Made by a program: the position numbers and the translations under genes. Below, one piece after another: positions 16,630 to 24,674 of a stretch of 64,000 nt of DNA. Origin of the DNA: Rhizobium rhizogenes (GTDB lineage Bacteria > Pseudomonadota > Alphaproteobacteria > Rhizobiales > Rhizobiaceae). Positions within the stretch are counted from its first letter, which is position 1. The number at the start of each line of letters is the position of its first letter. The stretch covers positions 1,182,001-1,246,000 of the forward strand of contig NZ_CP019702.2 in assembly GCF_002005205.3 (NCBI RefSeq). The letters run 5' to 3'. The notes beneath the pieces are model-generated. The model searched no databases and had not been told where the DNA came from. It saw nothing but the letters and a program-made list of their open reading frames with translations.

Positions 16630-18051
16630 CTACCTCCGGACCGCGCGTGTGAAGAGCTGGTCGAGCAGTGTCAGGGCCAGGTCGATCTCCTCATGGGTAA
16701 TCAGGAGGTTCGGGGCCAGTGTGATGACGTTTTTATGGTATCCGCCGACATCGAGAACGAGGCCATAGGTCTTGTCGCCGACCCTGAGATCGCCTTTCAT
16801 ACCCTCGTCGCAGAGCCAGTCCATCGTTGCCTTGTCGGGCGTGAAGCCGTCTTCCCTGCAGATTTCGCATCTCAGCGCCAATCCGAGCCCGTCGACATCG
16901 CCGACAATCGCATGGCGCTTCTGGAGCTGCTTCAGGCCGTCGAGGAAATAGGCGCCTTTTTCCATGATCGCGGCACCGAAATCCTCTTCCTCCAGCATTT
17001 TCATCGTCTCAAGCGCGACGGCCGTTCCCATCGGATTGCTGGCGAAGGTGGAATGGGTGGAGCCGGGCGGGAAGACCGTGGGATTGATCATTTCTTCTCT
17101 TGCCCAGACGCCCGAAAGCGGATTGAGCCCGTTGGTGATCGCCTTGCCGAAGACAAGAACATCAGGTGAGACGCCGAAATGTTCGATCGACCACATCTTG
17201 CCGGTTCGATAGACGCCCATCTGGATTTCATCGACGACGAGCAGGATGCCGTGCTGGTCCAGAACCTTCTTGAGCCCGGAGAAGAAATTCATCGGCGGAA
17301 TGACGTAACCGCCGGTGCCCTGGATCGGTTCGACATAGAAGGCGGCATATTCCGCACTGCCGACTTTCGGGTCCCAGACGCCGTTATATTCGCTTTCGAA
17401 CAGGCGGGCGAATTTGCGCACGCAATGTTCGCCATATTCTTCCTTCGTCATGCCCTTCGGGCCGCGGAAATGGTAAGGAAACTCGATGAACTGGGCCCTT
17501 TCGCCGAAGTGGCCGAAGCGGCGGCGATAACGGTAGCTGGAAGTGATTGCCGACGCGCCCAGCGTGCGGCCATGATAGCCGCCCTCAAAGGCGAACATCA
17601 GGCTTTTGCCGCCGGTATAGTTGCGCACCAGCTTCAGTGAATCCTCGATCGCCTGCGATCCGCCGACATTGAAATGAACACGTCCCTTGTGGCCGAACTT
17701 GCGTTCGGCATCCTGCGCGATCATCGCTGCCAGCTCGACCTTCTCGCGATGCAGATATTGCGAGGCGACCTGCGGCAGCCGGTCCAGCTGGCGATGGACG
17801 GCAGCATTCAGCCTTTCGTTGCGATAGCCGAAGTTGACAGCGGAGTACCACATCTGCAGATCGAGAAACGGTGTTCCCTTGCTGTCATAGACATAGGACC
17901 CCTCACATTCTTCAAAGAATTTCGGCTCCGCCGAATAATGAACAGTATCGCCATGCGAGCAGAAGGTTTCTTCAAGCAGGCGTAGCTCGGCTTCGGTCGG
18001 GCTGGAGAGCGGCTTTTTTTCGTTAAAGGTTACAGCGTTCACAATATTCAT
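16630..18051 (-). CDS. Class III PLP-dependent aminotransferase
   Basis: The protein has 473 residues with the fold-type I class III pattern: VHFNVGGSQAIEDSLKL for cofactor phosphate binding, GGYHGRTLGA, LLVVDEIQMGVYRTG with the pyridine-N Asp, and VLVFGKAITNGL with the Schiff-base Lys. It transfers an amino group to or from an omega-amino acid, diamine or carbonyl compound. It begins 23 bases after the HAD phosphatase. The pairing with a phosphatase would suit making an amino alcohol from a keto-phosphate, as the RtxA aminotransferase domain does with dihydroxyacetone phosphate. The true substrate is unknown. Confidence 0.9.
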   Translation of the reverse strand: MNIVNAVTFNEKKPLSSPTEAELRLLEETFCSHGDTVHYSAEPKFFEECEGSYVYDSKGTPFLDLQMWYSAVNFGYRNERLNAAVHRQLDRLPQVASQYLHREKVELAAMIAQDAERKFGHKGRVHFNVGGSQAIEDSLKLVRNYTGGKSLMFAFEGGYHGRTLGASAITSSYRYRRRFGHFGERAQFIEFPYHFRGPKGMTKEEYGEHCVRKFARLFESEYNGVWDPKVGSAEYAAFYVEPIQGTGGYVIPPMNFFSGLKKVLDQHGILLVVDEIQMGVYRTGKMWSIEHFGVSPDVLVFGKAITNGLNPLSGVWAREEMINPTVFPPGSTHSTFASNPMGTAVALETMKMLEEEDFGAAIMEKGAYFLDGLKQLQKRHAIVGDVDGLGLALRCEICREDGFTPDKATMDWLCDEGMKGDLRVGDKTYGLVLDVGGYHKNVITLAPNLLITHEEIDLALTLLDQLFTRAVRR

Positions 18052-18074
18052 GAGGGACCTCTTGGTCTTCCGGT

Positions 18075-18761
18075 TCAGGCGATTTTCGATTGCGGCATCG
18101 TTCGGTTTTGACGGGCGATACCGGGAATGACGGCGTTCATCTTGGAAAGCAGGTCGGTGAAGTCATCAAAGGCGATGAAGGGGATGCTGTTGTCGCGGCA
18201 ATAGTCGGCGAGCTTGCTCTTGGCGAAAACGAGGTCGGCCCTGCCGGCGACGCAGAAATCGCTCTGCCCGTCACCGATATAAACCTGCGGCTCCGTGCCG
18301 GAAACGATCCGGCATTTGCAGACGCCCGAGCCGGACAGACATCCGGTCGAGTTGGGGGCTGGTGCCAGGGTATAGGTCTCAAGGCAATCGGCGGTGCCGT
18401 AGCGAAGAAGATTGGCGACGACAGGCAGGTCGGTAATGCCGTTTCGCCTCAGAACATGACGGATAAAATAGTCGACGCCGTCGCTGACGACGGTCAGGGG
18501 CAGGCCGTTGACGCGGCAGTAATCACGAAAGGTCAGGAAGCCCGGATCGATGGCCACGGTGTCGAGAGTTTCATCGAGCTCACGGCGGTTTGCCTTGATG
18601 AGGGCGATCTGGCGGCGCATGCATTCCGCCGATCCGATCAGGCCGGCTTTCCACTGCTGCTCGATGTCTTCCCATTCAGGTTCGGCAAAACGGGACAGCA
18701 CGACATCCGTCACGTCCTGAATGGAAATCGTGCCATCGAAATCAGAAAATACCCGCATCAA
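18075..18761 (-). CDS. HAD-superfamily phosphatase, MtnX/SerB-like
   Basis: The protein has 228 residues. The HAD motif I FSDFDGTIS gives nucleophile Asp7 and acid Asp9. Motif II is VVSDGVD and motif IV is YIGDGQSDFC. A Cys-rich patch (GCLSGSGVCKC) around residues 150-160 is typical of MtnX-like proteins, which dephosphorylate small phosphorylated ketones. It is the first enzyme gene after the histidine kinase gene (106-base gap) and precedes the aminotransferase. Dephosphorylation of a biosynthetic intermediate is likely. Confidence 0.85.
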   Translation of the reverse strand: MMRVFSDFDGTISIQDVTDVVLSRFAEPEWEDIEQQWKAGLIGSAECMRRQIALIKANRRELDETLDTVAIDPGFLTFRDYCRVNGLPLTVVSDGVDYFIRHVLRRNGITDLPVVANLLRYGTADCLETYTLAPAPNSTGCLSGSGVCKCRIVSGTEPQVYIGDGQSDFCVAGRADLVFAKSKLADYCRDNSIPFIAFDDFTDLLSKMNAVIPGIARQNRTMPQSKIA

Positions 18762-18867
18762 ATAATCCTTCGGTCTGCCTTGCGACCGGATTTACCGGCG
18801 GCTGATGAGGCAGGCCTGATGGGAAAATGATGCCAAGATGAAAAATGATGGAGCCGTCGTTGCCGCG

Positions 18868-20244
18868 TCAGTTCCGGGACAGTCGCAGCTCGGCGCGCAG
18901 GCCATGGCCCCAGGAAGGGGTGGAAAGCCTTACGGAAGCGGCGAGCCGGTCTGCGGTGTCGGCAACGATTGCAAGCCCGAGGCCCGCCCCTTCGGCGTTG
19001 CGCGTATCGAGGCGATAGAAGCGGTTGAAGACAGCCTCGCGCTCTTCGGGCGGTATGCCGGGACCGTTGTCGCTGATCGATATCAGCCAGAATTCGCCTT
19101 CCGAAGACAGGGTGACCTCGATCATGCCGCCGGCCGGCGTGTATTTGATGGCATTGTCCAGGAGGTTGCTGATCATCATCTGCAGCAAGGATTCATCTGT
19201 CCTGACCTCGGCCGATTCAGGGCCTGTCAGCGAGATGTCGAGATTGCGACTGGTGATGATATTGCCGAAATCCGCCAGGGTCGATGCGATCATGTGGTAG
19301 AGCGGAACCGGCATGGGGTTGAGCGGATGATGGCTGACCCTGGCAAGGCGCAGCAACTGTTCGATGAGATGCGTGGCTCTGTTGTTGCTGGTCACCAGAT
19401 CCGAGATGATCGCTTTCTGCTCCTGCTGGTCATCGGTGCTTGCCAGCATCTGCAGCAGCAGCTTGACGCTCGCCTGCGGCGTGCGCAGCTGATGCGCCGC
19501 CAGATCGGAAAACCGTCGCTCAAGCGTCAGGGACCGGCCGAGCTTTTCGAGAAGCTGGTTGATCGAACGGCCGAGGGGCACGAGGTCCCTCGGCAACTCC
19601 TTAACGGCAATGGCTGACAGATCGTCCGGCGAACGGGTGCGGATCTGGTTCACCAGCCCGCGAATGGTCCGCAGGCCGTTATGGATGCCGAGCCAGATCA
19701 GCAAGCCGATGACCGGCACCAGCACGAGCAGCGGAAAGGACAGGTTCAGCAGGATGTTGGCAACCAGCGTCTCGCGCAGGGACATTTTTTCTCCGACTTC
19801 CATGACGATGCCTGAAGCCGGGATCGGCAACGAATAGACCCGCCATTTCTCTCCACGGTAGGAAAGGTCGGTGAAGCCCGCTTTCTGGTAGGGCACGTCG
19901 GAAGGAAAGGCCGTGCTGGAGTAGAACATGATCTTGCCGTTCACCCAGGCGCGGAACATCTGCGCGTCGGCGTAGTCGTCTGCGTCCTCGTTGAAAGCGA
20001 GCTGATTGTCCATGCTGAAGTCGATGTCGTCCACCTGTTGCGGCGTAGGTTCGGGTGAATGCTGCAGCCGTTTGTGCAGCAGTCTCCACAAGACGTTCGC
20101 ATCGTTGATGAGCTGTGCATCGTAGATATTGTTGATCTCGCGCGTGGCGCTGTGAAACGCAAAGGCGCCGATTATCAGGATCGTCACCACCACGACAGGC
20201 GCGATCCGCAGGAAGAGCTTGCGTGTGAGGGTAGAGGGACTCAT
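18868..20244 (-). CDS. Sensor histidine kinase (TctE/QseC-like)
   Basis: The protein has 458 residues. Membrane segments lie at about 14-30 and 163-187 and enclose a periplasmic sensor region of about 130 residues. A HAMP-like linker follows. The phospho-acceptor is His251 in LAAHQLRTP, and the ATPase domain shows NLLDNAIKYTP, DNGPGIPPEE and GAGLGLAIV. Its ATG overlaps the response-regulator stop. The signal is unknown. It precedes the biosynthetic genes on the same strand, so it may control them. Confidence 0.92.
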   Translation of the reverse strand: MSPSTLTRKLFLRIAPVVVVTILIIGAFAFHSATREINNIYDAQLINDANVLWRLLHKRLQHSPEPTPQQVDDIDFSMDNQLAFNEDADDYADAQMFRAWVNGKIMFYSSTAFPSDVPYQKAGFTDLSYRGEKWRVYSLPIPASGIVMEVGEKMSLRETLVANILLNLSFPLLVLVPVIGLLIWLGIHNGLRTIRGLVNQIRTRSPDDLSAIAVKELPRDLVPLGRSINQLLEKLGRSLTLERRFSDLAAHQLRTPQASVKLLLQMLASTDDQQEQKAIISDLVTSNNRATHLIEQLLRLARVSHHPLNPMPVPLYHMIASTLADFGNIITSRNLDISLTGPESAEVRTDESLLQMMISNLLDNAIKYTPAGGMIEVTLSSEGEFWLISISDNGPGIPPEEREAVFNRFYRLDTRNAEGAGLGLAIVADTADRLAASVRLSTPSWGHGLRAELRLSRN

Positions 20245-20897
20245 CGTTCGATCATGTAGCCGATGCCGCGGAACGACTTGATGAATTCGGTGCCGAGCTT
20301 CTTGCGGAGATTGTAGATCGTCACTTCGATGGCATTGCTTTCGACGTTGCTATAGGCATCGTAGAGTGCGTATTCGATGTCGTTCTTCGTGACGTAGCGA
20401 CCGCTGCGCTCCATCAGGAGCCTGAGAAGGTGGAATTCCTTTGCCGTCGTATGCACCTGTACATTGCCTTTGCGGGCCACCATTGCCGACGGATCCAACT
20501 CGACATCGCCACATCGCAGCAGGCTTTCGGTCCGTCCGTCACGACGCCGGATCAGCGCGCGCAGGCGGGCAAGCAATTCATCGAGATCAAAAGGTTTGAC
20601 CAGATAGTCGTCCGCTCCCTCGTCGAAACCCTCGACCTTGCGCCGGACGTTGTCGAGCGCCGTCAAGAGCAGGATGGGAACCGTATTACCCTTGCGCCTC
20701 ACGCCCTTCAGAACCTCGATGCCGCCGAGCAGCGGCAGGTTGATGTCGAGGACGACGGCTGCAAAATCCGAATGTTCCGCCGCTTCGAGACCGGACTGGC
20801 CGTCGCGCATCCAGTCAACGCCATAGGCGTGTTTTTCCAGTGCCTTCTTCAGGGATGAGCCGAGAATACTGTCGTCTTCAACAAGTAGAATGCGCAC
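20241..20897 (-). CDS. OmpR/PhoB-family response regulator
   Basis: The protein has 218 residues. The receiver domain carries acidic residues in LVEDD, phospho-acceptor Asp51 (VVLDINLP), Thr79 and Lys101 (LVKPFD). The C-terminal winged helix ends with YNLRKKLGTEFIKSFRGIGY. The GTG at 20897 begins the canonical MRILLVEDD; the frame extends 96 bases upstream without family similarity. It overlaps the kinase gene by 4 bases. It is first in a minus-strand array that continues to 12160. Confidence 0.92.
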   Translation of the reverse strand: MRILLVEDDSILGSSLKKALEKHAYGVDWMRDGQSGLEAAEHSDFAAVVLDINLPLLGGIEVLKGVRRKGNTVPILLLTALDNVRRKVEGFDEGADDYLVKPFDLDELLARLRALIRRRDGRTESLLRCGDVELDPSAMVARKGNVQVHTTAKEFHLLRLLMERSGRYVTKNDIEYALYDAYSNVESNAIEVTIYNLRKKLGTEFIKSFRGIGYMIER

Positions 20898-21179
20898 GGT
20901 CGTTCCATTCCTGCGGCGGGGGTAGGGCGGATGAGAGGCGCGATTTGAAGCATTGTTGTGGCGGGTTGCCGGGGAATCGCAACTCTTTCTCATCCGCAGG
21001 CAGATGTGTCGCCGATCAATGCCTGCACATTGCCGTGAACGTAACGGTGCGTTTCAACGGAGCGGCTGCCCGAAGCATGGCAATGGGCAATAACTTGTAG
21101 CCGCAGGCGGTCATGGTGGTTGTCCTGCGCACGGAGATCGATGTATTCAGGGTGCAGATTCACTTGAACCCGCAGGCAC

Positions 21180-21860
21180 ATGGAAACATCGCTTTATCTG
21201 CCCGTCAAAGGCTTCCTTGCGGAGGCGGGTTACACTGTCAAAGGCGAAGTTGGTGGCTGCGATCTGGTTGGTCTGAGTGACACTGATCCGCCCGTGGTCG
21301 TGATCTGCGAGCTGAAGCTGAGCTTTAATCTGGAACTCATTTTGCAGGCCGTCGATCGCGCGGCCATTGCGGAGGAGGTCTGGATTGCGGCCCGGGTGTC
21401 AGCCAAAGGCAAAGGCCGTGAGGCTGACAGGCGCTATCGCGATCTCTGCCGCAGGCTCGGAATCGGTATGCTTGGCGTTTCCGATGCTGGCGATGTCAGC
21501 ATTATCGTCAGTTCCATATCGCCGATGCCGCGAACCAATCCGAAACGGCGCTCGCGGTTGATGCGTGAACACCAGCGGCGGCGGGGCGATCCGGCTGTAG
21601 GCGGGAGTACACGCGCGCCGATCATGACCGCATATCGCCAACAGGCGCTGGGCTGCGCTTTGGCGCTGGCATCAGGGCCGCTGCGCGTTCGTCAAATCAA
21701 ACCCGCTGTGCCGGATGCCGGAAAGATTTTGCTTGCGAATGTTTATGGCTGGTTTGAACGGCTCGACAGAGGAATCTATGGCTTGACCGAGGCCGGACGA
21801 GAAGCGCTGCAGCGCTGGCCGCAGCAGGACATGTCCGCAACAGTCGTCGTTACCGGCTGA
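21180..21860 (+). CDS. DUF2161-type protein with PD-(D/E)xK nuclease-like core
   Basis: The protein has 226 residues. The first 70 residues contain GGCDLVGL followed by VVICELKLSFNLELILQAVDR. This is the Asp ... Glu-x-Lys ... Gln spacing of the PD-(D/E)xK nuclease fold as assigned to DUF2161. The C-terminal 70 residues (after about 150) look like a small winged-helix domain (GPLRVRQIK ... YGWFERLDRGIYGLTEAGREAL). The function is unknown; the family is predicted to act on nucleic acid. It stands alone between the divergent two-component system and the LysR gene. Confidence 0.7.
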   Translation: METSLYLPVKGFLAEAGYTVKGEVGGCDLVGLSDTDPPVVVICELKLSFNLELILQAVDRAAIAEEVWIAARVSAKGKGREADRRYRDLCRRLGIGMLGVSDAGDVSIIVSSISPMPRTNPKRRSRLMREHQRRRGDPAVGGSTRAPIMTAYRQQALGCALALASGPLRVRQIKPAVPDAGKILLANVYGWFERLDRGIYGLTEAGREALQRWPQQDMSATVVVTG

Positions 21861-21980
21861 TTTTCGAAGACACATCTTCCCCTCATGCGGTTACTCCGGA
21901 CCGACCTGTCCGTGCCGAGCGAGGTTTCCAAAGCAATGATGACACGCCTGGAGGGTGCCGATCGGTGGGGTTGATCCCTT

Positions 21981-21990
21981 GCTTATAAGC
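21981..21990. promoter_or_regulatory. Palindrome GCTTATAAGC upstream of the LysR gene
   Basis: A perfect 10-base palindrome lies 104 bases before the LysR start. It contains the same CTTAT/ATAAG half-sites as the dyad at 23034-23048 downstream of the gene. It is a candidate LysR autoregulatory site. Confidence 0.4.
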
Positions 21991-22093
21991 GTGTGCATCG
22001 GACATACTCACGTTTGAACCACAAAGGCCAAGGGCAAGACGAAGCCAGAGACGCAGTGCTGGATCGCGGAGCCATGCGAGAAGATTTTACCTC

Positions 22094-23002
22094 ATGAATA
22101 CGCGATTTCTCGAAACTTTCCTCTGGGCTGCACGGCTGAACAGCTTTTCGGCGGCGGCGGAACGTCTGCATACCACCCAGGCATCGGTGTCCAACCGGAT
22201 CGCCGCTCTGGAGAGGGAGCTTGGCGTGGTGCTGTTCACCCGTGATGTGCGCTGCGTCAACCTGACGCCCGCCGGTCGTCTGGCACTGCAGCATGCCGAA
22301 AAGATCGTCAACCTGACCGGTGAGTTCCGGCAGATCGTGAGCAGCCGCGAGGCGCTGAGAGGCACGGTACGCATCGGCGCGGCGGATACGATCGTCTATG
22401 CCTGGTTGCCGCTTCTCATTCGCCGCATGAACGAACAATATCCCGGTGTCAGCCTGGATCTGACCATCGATACCAGTCTGAAACTATCCCAGCGCATTCA
22501 AAATGGCGAAGTCGACGTCGGTTTCATCATGGGGCCTGTCATGGCCGCGAACATCTATAATTCGCCGCTCTGCACGTTCGAGTCCTGCTGGGTGGGCGCG
22601 GTGGATTTGCCGTTGCCGGAAACGGGCGTCACGCTCGAAGATATCGCGCATTTTCCGTTGCTTACCTTCTCGACCGGCTCGCAGCCGCATCAGGCGCTGC
22701 GCGCGTTGCTCGATGCTCACGGGCTCTCCGACAGCCGCATCTACAACTCCAATTCGCTGTCGATCATGACCCGCCTCGTGGCCGCCGCCGTCGGCGTAGG
22801 CGCCTTGCCGCGCGTGCTGGTGGACGACATTATCAAGTCAGGCGTGGCGCGCATTCTCGACATCGTTCCGTCGGTGCCGCCGCTGACTTTCCATACCGTT
22901 TATCAGGAGCAGGGTGACAACGCACTTGCCCGGGCCATAGCCGACATGGCGGCGGAAATCGTCAGTGAGACGACCACGCAATGGATGACCGCTGCGGCCT
23001 AA
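22094..23002 (+). CDS. LysR-family transcriptional regulator
   Basis: The protein has 302 residues. The N-terminal winged helix reads MNTRFLETFLWAARLNSFSAAAERLHTTQASVSNRIAALE, followed by LGVVLFTRDVR. The effector domain begins near residue 90 (GTVRIGAADTIVYAWLPLLIR). It lies just upstream of, and in the same direction as, the amidase/EutBC operon, so it is the likely regulator of that operon. A T-N11-A dyad sits in the 126-base gap after it. The effector is unknown. Confidence 0.93.
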   Translation: MNTRFLETFLWAARLNSFSAAAERLHTTQASVSNRIAALERELGVVLFTRDVRCVNLTPAGRLALQHAEKIVNLTGEFRQIVSSREALRGTVRIGAADTIVYAWLPLLIRRMNEQYPGVSLDLTIDTSLKLSQRIQNGEVDVGFIMGPVMAANIYNSPLCTFESCWVGAVDLPLPETGVTLEDIAHFPLLTFSTGSQPHQALRALLDAHGLSDSRIYNSNSLSIMTRLVAAAVGVGALPRVLVDDIIKSGVARILDIVPSVPPLTFHTVYQEQGDNALARAIADMAAEIVSETTTQWMTAAA

Positions 23003-23033
23003 AATTTGTGCTGCAGCGCAAAATGATTAATCT

Positions 23034-23048
23034 ATAAGCTTACCTTAT
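23034..23048. promoter_or_regulatory. LysR-type dyad ATAAG-N5-CTTAT
   Basis: ATAAG (23034-23038) and CTTAT (23044-23048) form a dyad with the T-N11-A spacing usual for LysR regulators. It lies about 80 bases before the nitrilase-family gene and 32 bases after the LysR stop. The same half-sites recur at 21981-21990. Confidence 0.5.
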
Positions 23049-23128
23049 GGGTTCCGATAGAGTTTTTCCGTTTGTCATGAAAACCGTTCCCGTTCTTAAT
23101 TCTCCTCGCAACATGAGAGGAGAGCAAC

Positions 23129-23932
23129 GTGAAAGTCTCACTTGTTCAAATGAATACCCAGAACGACAAGGCAGAAAACCTGAAGGTTGCTGCTGAACTT
23201 ATAGAGAAGGCGGTCAAGGCGGATAATCCGGACCTTGTTGTTCTTCCAGAATACTTTGCATTTCTTGGAGATAATCCCCAGGATATGCATGAAAGCGGGG
23301 AAGAATTTCCCGATGGCGAGATTTATACGCTGCTTTCGGGGCTCGCCAAAAAGCACGCGATCACGCTGCACGCCGGCTCCATCGTCGAAAAGGAAGGTAA
23401 CCGCTTCTACAATTCGACGCTCGTTTTCGGTCCTGATGGCAAGCAGATCGCCCGTTATCGCAAGATTCACCTGTTCGACGTCGATACCCCGAACGGCATC
23501 AGCTACCGCGAATCCGATTCGGTCGCCCGCGGCGAAGACGTCGTGACCTACAAGGTTGGCGACAGGACGGTCGGTTGCGGCATCTGCTATGACATCCGCT
23601 TCCCGGAACTCTTCCGCGCCCTGCGCGACAAGGGGGCAGATGTCATCGTTCTGCCGGCTGCCTTCACACTCATGACAGGCAAGGATCACTGGGAAGTGCT
23701 GGCCCGCGCCCGCGCTGTCGAAACCCAGACCTATTTCCTCGCTGTCGGTCAGATCGGCACCCATGCCGGCGGCAAGAAGGCCTGCTGGGGACATTCCATG
23801 GTCATCGATCCGTGGGGCCACATCGTCGCCCAATGCTCGGACACTGTCGGGACCGCCGGCGCCGCCCTCGATTTCGATTATTCGGCCAAGGTGCGCGCCA
23901 ACGTGCCGGTGGCAAACCACCACGTTCTCTGA
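23129..23932 (+). CDS. Carbon-nitrogen hydrolase (nitrilase superfamily, Nit2/omega-amidase-like)
   Basis: The protein has 267 residues. The catalytic triad of the superfamily is clear: Glu41 (VVLPEYFAF), Lys112 (RYRKIHLFD) and Cys153 (GCGICYDIRFPE). The sequence most resembles the Nit2/omega-amidase branch, which hydrolyses small amides to acid and ammonia. It is the first gene of a long operon that also encodes ethanolamine ammonia-lyase, so it may split an amide substrate before deamination. The start follows GAGAGGAGAGCAAC. Confidence 0.92.
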   Translation: MKVSLVQMNTQNDKAENLKVAAELIEKAVKADNPDLVVLPEYFAFLGDNPQDMHESGEEFPDGEIYTLLSGLAKKHAITLHAGSIVEKEGNRFYNSTLVFGPDGKQIARYRKIHLFDVDTPNGISYRESDSVARGEDVVTYKVGDRTVGCGICYDIRFPELFRALRDKGADVIVLPAAFTLMTGKDHWEVLARARAVETQTYFLAVGQIGTHAGGKKACWGHSMVIDPWGHIVAQCSDTVGTAGAALDFDYSAKVRANVPVANHHVL

Positions 23933-23946
23933 TCGGAGAAAGACTT

Positions 23947-24612
23947 ATGTTTACCGTCAATCCCATGCCGGAACAGATCGGCGCCGATATCATCGAGCTT
24001 CTTGAAAAGGTTGAAGTCGCAACGATCGGCCATGTGCTTCACTCCGGCTTCGTCGACCCTGAAATCCGCGCGGTCCTGCCGGGCAAGCGGGTGGCCGGCA
24101 CCGCCGTCACACTGCGCATCCCGAACGCGGATTCGACCATGCTCCACTACCTGACGCAACTCGTGCGTCCGGGCGATATCGTCCTCATCGACCGCTGCGG
24201 TGATACCCGCCACGCCTGCTGGGGCGGTGTCATCACCAACACCATGAAGATGGCCGGTGTGAAAGCCGGTGTCGTCGATGGCCCGGCGACCGATTTCTCG
24301 GAGTTCACCAAGGTCGACATGCCCATGTGGTGCCGTGGCCCGTCGCCGATCACTACCAAGATCCTTGGCCTGGAAGGCGCGATCAACGTTCCGATCAGTG
24401 TCGGCGGCCAGATGATCAATCCGGGCGATGCAATCCTGTGCGATGAAAGCGGCGTTGTTGCCCTTCATCCGAGCCAGGCCCGCGCCATGGCGGAACGCGC
24501 CATCAGCATGCAGGAGGCCGAGATCGTGCTTCTGGAGCGCCTGCGCAACGGCGAGAAGCTGCCGGACATTTCCGGCGCGAATAAATTCGTCCAGGCCAAG
24601 CTGAGCGCCTGA
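23947..24612 (+). CDS. RraA-family protein (HMG/CHA aldolase-like)
   Basis: The protein has 221 residues. The family core is visible as DIVLIDRCGDTRHACWGG, with the metal- and substrate-binding region around residues 75-90, and GVKAGVVDGPATDF. RraA-fold enzymes such as 4-hydroxy-4-methyl-2-oxoglutarate aldolase cleave hydroxy-keto acids with a divalent metal; others only bind RNase E. Operon placement favours an enzyme. The start is taken at the ATG after GGAGAAAGACTT, 14 bases after the amidase stop; the frame is open further upstream only as overlap. Confidence 0.85.
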   Translation: MFTVNPMPEQIGADIIELLEKVEVATIGHVLHSGFVDPEIRAVLPGKRVAGTAVTLRIPNADSTMLHYLTQLVRPGDIVLIDRCGDTRHACWGGVITNTMKMAGVKAGVVDGPATDFSEFTKVDMPMWCRGPSPITTKILGLEGAINVPISVGGQMINPGDAILCDESGVVALHPSQARAMAERAISMQEAEIVLLERLRNGEKLPDISGANKFVQAKLSA

Positions 24613-24623
24613 CACAATCTTAC

Positions 24624-24647
24624 GGGTGGCGGATCAGTCCGCCACTC
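24624..24647. repeat. Hairpin before the binding-protein gene
   Basis: GTGGCGGA (24626-24633) pairs with TCCGCCAC (24638-24645) around TCAG; two more outer pairs, one of them G-U, are possible. It fills most of the 62-base gap between the RraA-like gene and the transporter binding-protein gene. There is no T run. It may act as a partial terminator or an mRNA processing and stability element. Confidence 0.6.
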
Positions 24648-24674
24648 CCAATAACAATAGAGGAGAACAGGACA

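Noticed and set aside
12160..20897. Fatty acid or ornithine-lipid biosynthesis cluster
   Set aside because: There is no OlsB/OlsA-type acyltransferase pair, acyl carrier protein or ketosynthase; only the desaturase points that way.
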